A stretch of 42,333 bases of DNA from an uncultured Clostridium sp. (GTDB lineage Bacteria; Bacillota; Clostridia; TANB77; CAG-508). The stretch spans positions 1 to 42,333 of the forward strand of contig CANPOS010000015.1 of the NCBI GenBank assembly GCA_947575745.1, written 5' to 3'. Below, piece by piece: positions 17,501-28,700 of the stretch (its first letter is position 1; every line of letters starts with the position of its first letter). Made by a program: the position numbers and the translations under genes. Below the pieces are notes generated by a model, which did no database searches, was not told the origin of the DNA, and saw only the letters and a program-made list of their open reading frames with translations.

Positions 17501-19715
17501 TAATTCATCAAAAGACACAATGGTATTTGATATTGTTGTTTCAAAAGAAAATGGTACATTTTATGGATTATTTTCAGATGGAGAAGACGTATGGAACAAT
17601 CCATTACATCAATATGGAGAATTAAGTGACGAGACATTAAAAGAAACAATAAAAATAGAACCAGGACAAAGTTATGAATACAAATATACTATAATAGCGG
17701 AAACAGGTAATACATTAAAGAGCATAATATCAATTGAGCAAGATGGAAAAAAATTAGGAGTAGAAGAAACTTTAACAAATGCAGTAGAAGTAGGAAAAAT
17801 AAAATTAGAAACTACATATAACAGTACAGAAGAAGCAACAACTTTCACAAATTCTGATTTTGTAATAAGAATGGTAGCTACAAATATTAGTGGAGAAACA
17901 TTAAGAAATGTAAAAGTAAAAATTAATCTTCCTGATATATTACAATTCCAAAATGACGAAGAAGCAAAAAACGAGAGTGGATATGATACAGTTGAAGTAA
18001 ATGGACAAACATTAATATTTACAATAAATGAATTAGAAGCAGGTAAAAAAGCAGAAATCTATTTACATACATTAACTAAGACAATATCAACTAATATAGA
18101 TAAAGTAGATATAAGCTTATATAGTACAGCAACAGTGGATAATGTAGGATATAGCTCAAATATATACAATAGGCCAATATATCAAACAAAAACTACAATA
18201 TCAGCTAATTTAATAGGAAATAGAACAGAGACAGTTGTAAATCACGGAAATGAAATAATATATACTTTAAATATAAAGAATAATGGAAAAGTAGACGAAG
18301 ATAATTTAACAGTAGAAGATAATTTACCACTAGGACTTACAATACAAGAATATACAATAATTAAATCAGATGGAACAAAAGAAACAATACAGACAAGTGA
18401 CCAAAATTTACGAATATCAGATTTAGAAATAAAAGCAGGAGATACATTAACAGTTCAAATAAAAGTAAAAGTAGATGAGTCTGTTGCTCAAAGATATCAA
18501 TTATCAAACTATGTGACTTTATCAGGATTAACATTTGATAAATTTAATACAAATACAGTAACTTACGAAATAGACTTTATATATACACCAACTAAACCAG
18601 TAACACCAGTGGATCCTGAACCAGACAAACCAACACCACCAGTAGATCCAAAGCCAGACGATCCAGAGCCAGACAAACCAACACCACCAGTAGATCCAAA
18701 GCCAGAAAATAACAAATATACAATAAGTGGATTAATTTGGGAAGATAAAGATGGAAATGGATTAAGAGATAATGAAGAAAAGACTTTACCAGATATCGAA
18801 GTTGTATTAATAAACAATGAAACATCAAAAGTAGTTACAAGTACAAAAACAGATCAAAATGGAAAATATGCATTTACAGAATTAGAATCTGGAAAATATA
18901 TAGTAGCATTTAGATATAATACAAACCTTTATAAAACAACAACATACCAAAAGACTGGAGCAAATGCGAACTTGAACTCAGATGCAATAGATGGAAATAT
19001 TAATCTTGATGGAAAAGAAGTAAAGGTAGCATTAACAGATACAATAGTATTAAATGAAAATAAGGCAAACATAGACCTAGGATTAATAAGTGCACATAAT
19101 TTTGACCTTAGCCTAGAAAAAGTAGTAAATACAGTAATAGTACAAAATGCACAAGGAACAAGAACATATAAATTTGAAAATAACAAACTAGCAAAAATAG
19201 AATTACCAGCAAAACAAATGGTAGGAACAACACTTACAATAGAATACAAAATTATAGTTAAAAACGAGGGCGATGTTGCAGGTAATGTTACAAGAATTAT
19301 AGACTACTTACCAAATGGAGTAGAATTTAATTCAGAAATCAATCCAGAATGGTATAGAGGAACAGATGGACATTTATATACAACAGAATTTGCAAATACA
19401 GAAATTAAGCCAAGAGAAAGTAAAGAAATAACATTAGTACTTACAAAAACATTAAAAGAAGACGCAGCAGACATTATATACAACACAGCAGAAATAGCAG
19501 GACATAGTAATAATTTAGGACTAGACGATTTAGATTCAACACCAGGAAACAATAACGAAAAAGAAGATGACTTAAGTGGAGCAAACCTAATAGTAACAAT
19601 TAAGACAGGAGCTCTAACATATACACTAATAATCTTAGGAATAGCTGCAGTAATAGCAGTATTCGCAGGTGGAGTATATATAATAAAAAGAAAAGTTTTA
19701 GTGACGAAAATATAG
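14598..19715 (+). CDS. Large secreted, membrane-anchored surface protein with DUF11 and SdrD-B-like domains (1705 aa)
   Basis: The signal peptide is residues 1 to about 34 (KLLAALLAFTLTFANVILVG, VFAAS). A long beta-rich region without recognised motifs fills about residues 35-1190. A DUF11-like repeat follows (about 1195-1320, VVNHGNEIIYTLNIKNNGKV), then a Pro-rich spacer (about 1333-1370), an SdrD-B-like domain (about 1373-1460, GLIWEDKDGNGLRDNEEK ... LPDIEVVL), a second DUF11-like domain (about 1500-1650) and a C-terminal helix (about 1672-1695) with a positive tail. There is no LPXTG motif, so anchoring is by the helix. An adhesin or S-layer-like role is inferred. It contains no in-frame CGG. 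The next gene follows after 22 bases. Confidence 0.8.
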   Translation: MNRKIVTKLLAALLAFTLTFANVILVGMHTQEVFAASTELEMQDKNVSNANLEFDAYFMQEGVNLHSKSIDITTNRDTLYLAIRVTEGYIKNSKIRIENSNFKIVKEEGQELSYVQSVNPETNEIVLNKIDKGESVILEVPIQMNTDSNFDVQNLDKISKITLEGTHVNTKAKERAFSKSIEVKAKMVANDIKANLEENVTKYVPYTIGEEKGIVLQTLVKSNIINNILPVRQTEVQIEIPEINGVAPTKVSLSAISTKATNGENRKTFIENQDYTYQNGIVKLLIKNDANQEGKISWQKQSQDEILVTLVYGETAISGNPENIKLKANSKIELYNNEGSILGSKEETIALTEKVGEVVSFDMELSANRIEKGGLLVQGTENATYIEKWTANIGNKNVVDQVLLENKVNYVDANGNNYPSEPVYTYTKISRENFLSMLGEEGYIKLYTKEGREIATLTKDNLEYKYETETPYIIVETSKPQTEGIIEIENGRGIKPLEYDKVQLEMINNINTKLDGTAVKGGQRLFAQEVAKDIALVAPKTVVEGTISKEALATQETNTQVELRLVLDTNDISKSLYKNPKMRIEFPTYITNLSEAKIGLLYDEQLQIVNTAMNRNENGNIVIDVDIAGEQTAFNKIASAKGATIVIYANIDVEELAPNLTENIKVVVVNENASTYEITENGQGVYYIPVKYAADKGIITRNTITGYNGEEEVKAIKSVQTAEIETKAEAKNGKVKLDIVNSTEKNIKDVRILGRTPFEGNKTVITNAYLNSTFTANMVSRISATAGIDESKITVYYSSNKEATQDLANRENAWTTTPSDLSSIRSYMIVLNDNPLAYGARISFAYDILIPAKIGANAATFSTFAVYYTEMEDIMTLSAENAVNTNTVMKSSEAASVGITTREVTKPEVEEEKHEASKIQTEPLTYTRFDKKDLAMGITRSTTARGTITDDNKVRAGEFVEHTVTLRNNSSKDTMVFDIVVSKENGTFYGLFSDGEDVWNNPLHQYGELSDETLKETIKIEPGQSYEYKYTIIAETGNTLKSIISIEQDGKKLGVEETLTNAVEVGKIKLETTYNSTEEATTFTNSDFVIRMVATNISGETLRNVKVKINLPDILQFQNDEEAKNESGYDTVEVNGQTLIFTINELEAGKKAEIYLHTLTKTISTNIDKVDISLYSTATVDNVGYSSNIYNRPIYQTKTTISANLIGNRTETVVNHGNEIIYTLNIKNNGKVDEDNLTVEDNLPLGLTIQEYTIIKSDGTKETIQTSDQNLRISDLEIKAGDTLTVQIKVKVDESVAQRYQLSNYVTLSGLTFDKFNTNTVTYEIDFIYTPTKPVTPVDPEPDKPTPPVDPKPDDPEPDKPTPPVDPKPENNKYTISGLIWEDKDGNGLRDNEEKTLPDIEVVLINNETSKVVTSTKTDQNGKYAFTELESGKYIVAFRYNTNLYKTTTYQKTGANANLNSDAIDGNINLDGKEVKVALTDTIVLNENKANIDLGLISAHNFDLSLEKVVNTVIVQNAQGTRTYKFENNKLAKIELPAKQMVGTTLTIEYKIIVKNEGDVAGNVTRIIDYLPNGVEFNSEINPEWYRGTDGHLYTTEFANTEIKPRESKEITLVLTKTLKEDAADIIYNTAEIAGHSNNLGLDDLDSTPGNNNEKEDDLSGANLIVTIKTGALTYTLIILGIAAVIAVFAGGVYIIKRKVLVTKI
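18613..18706 (+). repeat. Tandem repeat coding a Pro-rich spacer
   Basis: A 38-base string is repeated exactly at 18621-18658 and 18669-18706 (48-base period), encoding PDKPTPPVDPKP twice. It is a stalk-like linker between the DUF11 and SdrD-B-like domains and a likely site of copy-number change. Confidence 0.8.
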
Positions 19716-19737
19716 AAGGAAAGGAGGTAAAAATAAT

Positions 19738-22700
19738 ATGAAAACAAAAACTAAAATAAAGGGAATAGTAACTGCAATAATGCTATTTTTAGTAATACTA
19801 TTATTTAGTAGTAGTGTTAATGCAGCAGTAGGACCAAACTATGATACAGACCTTGCGGCAAAAGGTGGAGCTTGGGTTGCTCAAAATATATCAGCAGTAA
19901 AAGGATGGCTTGGATTAGCATCTGCAGCTGGAGAGAAGGGACCTGGTGGAGCAGACAGTATATTCTCATATAAAAACCTTCTTTGTGCCCATGCTAATCA
20001 ATATACTAGTGGTACTACAAAGTTCGTAGCTAACAAGTATAGAGGTGTAATTGAAATTAACCCTACATTCAAAAATGAAAATAATAATAAATATGGATAT
20101 GCTGAACTAACAACAGAAAGTGGTACATATACTGATTTAGATAAGACAACAGCAGCATATTTAGCATATGTTGCTTGGGCAACTGATTCAGGTAAATATT
20201 CAGGAGGAGATGGAGCTTGGCAAAATCATTGGTATGCAGAATTTTCTAAGCTAAATAATTTTGTTGGAGGAAGAGTAAAGAACTGGTTAAATAGTTGGAA
20301 AGGCAGTCCAAGCTATATAAGTTCAGTAAAAGCAGATGCAACAGCCTATGCAAACTTTGTTACAAAGATAGAAGAAGATGGAAAATTCATCTCTAATGAT
20401 AATCATAAAAAAGGAACAAGAGCAGGAGAAAAACAAGTACAAGTAACATTTGATAAATTACTAATAGACGAAAACTATAATAAATATAAAGGACCAGGAA
20501 CAGAACAAACTATTAGCTTTTCTGTTACAGCTCAAGACGGAACTGTTGCAAGCTTTTGGTTAGATAAAGAAGGAACACATGAAAGACAAGGTAATGCATT
20601 ATCAATAAATGGTAAACCATTTGAAAGTATTACATTGGACGATTTAAATAAAAAGGATTGGACAATTGAATGGCAAGATGCTGCAATAAATGCAACAAAT
20701 CCAATAGTTAAAGTAGTGGTTGCTAGTGAAATTACCTCATATCATGGAGCAATTGTAATACTTACTTCAGATGATTGGAGATATACATTACAAGGAAGAA
20801 TAGTAGTTGGTGGAGAACCTGCTAGAATAAGACAACATGTTGAATTTACATTTGATGGAAGCACAAGATTAAAAGTAGATAAATGTTGGTCAGGATATCA
20901 ACAAGCTAAAGGTTTCCAAATGCCAGGATCAGTAGGAATTATAGTATACGCAAAGTTAGACACAGGATTAGAAGTAGAATATGGAAGATATTCAATACCA
21001 AATAATGGAACAGATCGTTGGACTTTTGAAACTGAAGTTGAAATGACTATGGAAGGTGGATTTGTAATAACCTCATTTAGAGTAGAAGAAGATGGAATAA
21101 ACCTTGGAGAAGGTTGGACAACGACAGTTTCTGATCAAGGAAATAATTATTGGGTAATAACCAATGCATATAAACAGGAAGAAAAAGTACCATTATTAGA
21201 ACTTAATAAAGTAAATGAAGTTGGTAGAGAATTAGTAAATGCAAAATTAAATGTTACAGTAGATAATTATTATTCAACAGCATTTGAAACAAAAACAGAA
21301 GATCCAGATATTACTATAACATATAATGAAGTAATAGTTAGCAATCCAAAAATGGTATCAGACTTTAAAGCACAAAACGCAGTAGAATTATTTAACTATT
21401 CTAAAAATAAGAAACCTCAAGGACCAGTAGGAGATTTTGCAACTAATGCTGGAAATATATACTTAGATTTAAGAGATATATTATATAGTAGATTAATGGC
21501 AGATTTACAATCTGACCCTAAATATATAGATGATTTAGCACATTATAATTCACTTACTACACATTACCATCCAGGTGATCCAGAAGGATATTGGGATGAA
21601 ACTGATAGATGTGGAGCTTGTCCTCCAGAATGTGCATATGCAGCAGGAAGAAGAGTTGCAGCAGCAAATAAGGCAGTTTATGATTATGTTTATGGAGGTT
21701 CAACATTCCAAGTAGGAATATTTACAGCAGGTGGAAGATCAAGAGCAATAAACAATGACAAAAAAACACTTTTTGGTGGAGATATCGTTATATCAGGAGA
21801 CAAAGTATACAGAGTAGAGGTAGATGATGATAGAGTACAAAGCTTAAAAGAATATGCAACACTTCAAGATGGGGATATAGTATCCATTGATGGACATGAA
21901 TATATATATACAGTAATCAATGGAAGACCAGTATATAATGAATATCAAATAAGAGTAGGAGACGAAGTAAAAAAGGATGATCAAAACTATAAAGCAGTAA
22001 TTGAGAATGGTCAGATTAAATTAAGAAAATATAGTGAATTATATAAATTCTACAAAAATGATGACATTATAAAAATAGGAAATAAATATTACCAAATGAA
22101 CTTTAGAGGTTCTGGTATAAGTATGAATGAATATACAAACATAAATGATTGGACTAAACCAAACTACTATGAAAATGGTATAGAATATGAATGGGATCAT
22201 TATTATCAAAGATATGAAGCTAAAACAACAGAAGCAACTCATACACCATTTAGTGATGGAGATGTAGTAGTAGATGGTAGAAATTCATATAAAGTTAATA
22301 TAGACTCTAATGGAGTTTCTATGCCAACATATAGACCAGAAATAATAAATGAAAATAATATGACTACAGTAAAACCTAACTATATAATAGAGGGAGGAGA
22401 AGAAACAGGAGAATTAATAGAGGCAGATCCTAATTGTACATTACAAACAATTAAAGGTATAGATCCAGATGACATACTAAGAGATTTATATTTAAAAGCA
22501 GATGATTTCTGCGAAGTACCATATTATCATTCACCACTACATGCAGATTTTGAATTCTCAGTATGGTATATGTATGAAAATTATAGTACAACATGTGTAC
22601 ATTTAAATGATTTAGCAGCAATATATACAACAAAACATGAAAATGAATATGATTTACAAAATTTTGATAAAGAGATGGAAATCAAACTAGAAGAAACAGA

Positions 22701-25700
22701 AGCACCAAAAGATTACTTAAAATGGGCACATGATAATGATAAACACTTGTATCTAACATGGGAATTAGGACAAGTAACAGATTTCCATTATGACGAAGAT
22801 GATAATGACAGTAGAGAATTAGAATATATAGATAAAGAGTCAATAGACACTAAATTACCAAATGCTATAACAGAATCATGTGAAAATGGTATAACATGGA
22901 CTTTAATGTCAATTAGAGCATGGGATGCTAAAATAGAAGATATTATAAAATTCACCAAATATGCAGAGCTTGCAAATGGAAACTCAAGTAATACATTACC
23001 TATGGATGGAGTAACATTCACAATACAAGTTGACACAGAAGAAAGACTAGATGGAAAAGGAATTGCACAAGGTGGATTAAAATCTGAATCTTGGACAGTT
23101 CAAAAGACAACAGATAAGAATGGATATATTGGAATATCTACTAAAGAATTACAAGATAATCTAAAAATAGATGTTATTAGCAGATGGATAGGAAAAATGA
23201 CAATAACCTATACAGAAGTAGACTTAGGAAAATATGCACCATATTACGAAAAATGGTTTACTCCAAGATCAGTTACAATTGAATTCAATGAAGGAAGTGC
23301 AACTATTAAGGGAGAAGAAGAAGGACCAGGAGAAGATGCAATAGTAAACAGTACACAAGGATATCATGTGTTAACATCTGGATATGATACACCATCATGG
23401 GCACCACAAATGATTATCAAAAAGACAGATATGGCAGGAAATGCTCTAAGAGGAGCAGAATTTGATGTAACAGTAAGATCAGATAGAGGAGATCAAGTAA
23501 ATTTAGGAAAATGTGTAACAAATGAAGCTGGAGAATACATAATTTATCCACAAGACTTAAGAGGACTTGGAATAACAACAATGAATAGATGGACAGGAGA
23601 TTTAACACTTATTGCAAGAGAAACAAAAGCACCAGAAAACTACACTAACCTAAATGAAAACAGAGATATAATTGCAACAATACACTTTGCACATGGACAA
23701 ATAGTTCCAAGTGGAACAAGTATAAATCAAGGAAACCATGTGGACTGGAGTATACACAACACATGGTATGAAGACGAACAAACTTGGGAAGGATCATCAC
23801 CAACATTTGTACTAAGTGTAAAGAACAGCCTAGATAATAACTTAAGAATAAGAAAAATAGAAGCTAATACAGAAAAACAAGATTACTTAGATGATAGATA
23901 CTTAAATGAAGCAGAATTTGAAGTAACAATAAGAAATGGAAATAATAGACAAACAAGAGCAGCAAAATTAGACAGTAAAGGTTACTTTATACTAAGAGAC
24001 GATAGTGGAAGATATACAATGTCTGTTATTGATTTAGCAGATAGGGTAGTAGGCGATTTAGGACAATTTGATGGAGCATTAGAAGTTAGCATAAGAGAAA
24101 CAAAAACACCATCAGGATATATCCAAATAACAGACACAATGACAGTATACTTAAACTATGATAAAGGATACTACTATGGAGCAACATACAATAATGATAC
24201 TTCAAAAGTATTATTAGATGTAGGAAAATCTGATGATGAAACAACAGTAACGATAGCAGTTAAGAATACAAAAGTAAACTTACAACCTATTTATATACAA
24301 AAAATGGATCCAACAACAAATATGTCAGTAAAAGGTGTAGCATTTGATGTAACAATATCTAAAAATGAAATTACAGAACAAGACTCTATAAGAACAAAGA
24401 CATATACAACTGGAAATGAAGGTATGATTGCAATTGAAACTTCTGAACTAAACAAAATAGGTATTAACAATGGCTACTCAGGAGATTTATATGTACTAAT
24501 TGAAGAGGTAGAAAAAGAAGATGGATACACAATGCTAGAAGGACCAGTATATGTACATATAGTATACGAAAATGGAAGTATAAGATCTAGTCAAGTACTA
24601 AGAGGAGATGGAAATACAGCTTGGATAAATAAAAATGGTACAGGAATGCTAAAGATAATTGTAAACAACCCATGGGAAATACCTGATATCGAAATAGCAA
24701 AAGAAACTTTAACAAATGGAGAAACTTATCTAATAGATGAAGCAACATTTGACATTACATTAACAGCTGATAATATGAAATCATTTGGAAATTCATACAA
24801 AGTTTCAGAAGCAGGAAAAATTGTATTTGATAGTAAAACTCTAGAAAGAGAACTTGGAATAGATGGAAAATATACAGGAAATATCTATGTAGATATTAGC
24901 GAGATTGATGTAAGAGATGATGCAGCAGTAGTAAATGAAGGATTTACTGTAACTCTTACATACAAAGACGGAAGGATGGTTTCAAGTGAAGTAAGCAACA
25001 AAACTCATGCATCAGTTGTAAGAAATGACAGCGGTTCAAAAGTTACAATAATGGTAAATGATAGTATTATAATACCAGATCATATATTCCTAGGTGGATA
25101 TGTATGGGAAGAAAAAGCTACAACTAAATCAGGATTACTAAAAGATGGTATATATACTGAAATGAGTGATTCTGAGCATACAGACTTAATGCTTACAGGA
25201 ATTGAAGTTACACTTTATGAAAAACAAGCAGATGGAACATTGAAATTTGTAGATAAAAATGTAGCAGGAACAAACCCAACACTTACAGATGTAAATGGTT
25301 ACTATGAATTTGAAGTACCAAAGGGACCAGAATATGTAGTAAAATTCACATACAATGGACAGGCATTCGAAGATGTAGCAGTAGATATGAATTCACAAAT
25401 ATACTCTAAAGACTGGGCTTCAAAAGGAACAGAAATAAATACAAATACAAATATGCAAACAAATGGAGAAACCAGAGATCACATAAACAACATGTATAAT
25501 GAAATCGGTTCATATCCAGCAAACTACAAAGTAGGAAACTTTGTATTTAATGCAACAGAAGCACGTGAACACTTTGCTATTTCTGAAAATAATGATATAT
25601 ACAATATTTCTTACAGAAATACAGAAATTAGTGAAGTACGTGATAGAGTTGCAATTGAAACAAATAACTACTTAGCAAAGAACAAATATATCAATCAAGA

Positions 25701-28700
25701 TAATGGAAATAGCGAAGTAAATAAAGCTTATGCTGAAATATATAGAAATGTCATAAATAACTATTATACAGAAAATGGACAATTAAAAGAAGACGAAGAA
25801 GAAATTTACAACAAATTACAATATATACATGACTCAAGAATAAGTGCAGTAGCAGGAGACAGAACAGAGACTTATGAATTAGCAGATTTTGCAAACTTAG
25901 CTTCATACAATGACACATATAAATATATCAACTTAGCAATAGTTAAGAGAGATATGACAGACTTAACACTTGCAAAAGACGCATATTCAGCAACAGTATC
26001 AATAAACAGAAAAGATACAATATATGACTATGATAAATCAGCAGATAAGTATAGTTTACTAAACTATGAAAAAGACTATAACTATAACACAGCTCCAAAT
26101 CCAAACGGATTAGCATACTATAATGCAGGAGAAGACGAGGCAGAATTATACTTTACTTACAAGGTAACAGTAATAAACGAAACAGATATTGATACACAAT
26201 TAACAGAAATAGTAGATTACTTTGATAGTAAATTTGGGTATAAAGACTTGTACACAACATCTTCAGGAGCAAGTATCCAAGGTATAAGAGCATATAAGCT
26301 AAACAATAGAGGAGAAAGAACTGGAGAGTTAACAGGAGATTTAGATACTTCAAGAAATGGAACAAAAGGAACTTCAACAACAGGAAGATATATAGGAGCT
26401 TCAAGAATAGGACTAATTGGAAATAATTATCCAAGAACAAGCAATAGAAATAATGAGAAAGAGTATGAAAACTATTCAGAACTATTTGTAACATTTGCAA
26501 ATGGAAGAGAGCCAAACCTAAAGATGGGTGAAGGTGTAGAATTCTATATAACAATAAAACTAGGAAAAGGCGAAGAACAAATAGACAGAGAAGGAACTAA
26601 AAAGCCAGCTGAAAACTATTTAATAGCTCCAAAATATAATGGCAATAGTGATAGAGCAATGGATATATTAAAAACAGCTATAAACGATCCTGCAAACCTA
26701 CAAAAAATAATGGATATCTACAACTATGCAGAAGTAAACGGATATCAAACTTATGAAATAGACGCAAATGGAAACAAGACACCAAAAGGATATTTCGATA
26801 ATGACTCTAAACCAGGAACATTTGTAGTAAAAGACTTCGAAGATATAATGGACGATTATAGAAATGCATTTAAACAATGGCAAAGTGGAAATAAAGGATT
26901 TAATAGAGATACTTTTGCTGAGCTATTAGATAAAGTAAACAAAATGCGTGGAGATGATACATGGGCAGTAGAAATAGATATACAAAACAACTTAAATGAC
27001 GAAAGAAATGCTTACTATCATAGAACTATAAATGGTAATGTTTGGGAAGCAGTATCAGACAATGTAAAAACAAGTACAGATTTATATAGAAACGATTTAC
27101 TAACATATATCCAAACAAACGGAATTCAAGGTATACCAGTAGAACTAGTAGAACTTGAACCAGATGGCGATCAAATAGTAAGAGCTAAGACAATAACAGG
27201 TGCTGACGGAAGCTATACATTCACAGGATTTATACCAGGAGACTATACAGTAAGATTTATATATGGTGCAGAAAGACGTGATGGATATACTGATAACCAA
27301 AATACAGCTATGAACAATACATCAAGAAATGGATACAAAAATGTAGCACAAAATAGAGGAGTAAATGGACAATATTATCAATCAACAAAGGCTAATCCAA
27401 ATACAGATGTAAAAGAATACTGGTATGCTCAAGATATTGGTACAAGATATTCAGATGCATATGACGAAGTAACAGCAAGAATTGAACAAATCGAAGCACA
27501 AACAAAGAGATTATCAGAAGAAAGTACAGCACGTAATTCAGCAAATAACTCAACTGTAAATGTAGACAACTCATGGTCTTGGGATTATGAATGGGACGGA
27601 GTATATAATGTTCAAACAAGAAACCACATAGATCAAATGGAAGCATATACATCAACAATGCAGTTTGAAGTTGAAAATACAAAAGTTCAACTTGAAGGAA
27701 TTGTAAATACAGAAGATACTTTAAAAGAAGCAGACTATAAACCTTATAGATATAGTATAAACAACATAGACTTTGGATTAACTCCAAGAGCAGAAGCAGA
27801 TTTAAAGATTGATAAATATGTATCAAACTTAAAAGTATATCTACAAGATAATACAAATAATGCAAATGGTACATTACAATTAGATGTTGACTTCCTAGCT
27901 AATGGAAGTGTACAAAAATACAACAATGATGCCTTATTCAACAATATTGTAATTCCAACACCAGGAGAAAATAATACAGCATATAGAGATGGATTACTAG
28001 AAGTTCTATATGATACACAATTGTTAAATGGTGCAACAATAGAAGTAACTTATACAATTACAGTATCAAATGAGGGAGAGGCAAATACAATAACATACTA
28101 CTATGATGGAAATGAAATTGCAGCAAATGGTGGTAGAATAACAGAAAACCTATCTCCAATAGCTCATAGCTACTATAATGGACATGGAGAAGATTTAAAT
28201 AACTTAATTTTAACTGAAAGAGATAGAGGAACAGCGAAAGTAAAACTTAATGCTGATACTGAAAAAACATTTGAAGATATTGCATATCATCCAACAACTG
28301 TATTCAATGGAGATTATAGTAATGATACAAGCAAAACAAATACTTACAAGAAAACAAACTATACTATGACAAATAATGGAGAAATCCCTACTACAAATAC
28401 AATTGTAAAACATAATACAAATGGCAATAATGCAAGACTTGTAAATAATGACAATAATAAATATGCTATAAAAGAAGCAGCAGCTGATAGAGCAGTATTT
28501 GTAGATGTAAGAACAAGAGCAACAAACATTATAGACTACATTGATCCTAACCTAAACTTTACACAAACAAATATGAAAGGCGAAGCAATAAACTTAGATT
28601 GGGAATTAACAGATGTAACCAAATTCAACTCAACAAGAGAAGGATATAAGGGTACAGGTGTAGCAACAGATGTAATGACTAAGTACAACAATATAATAAG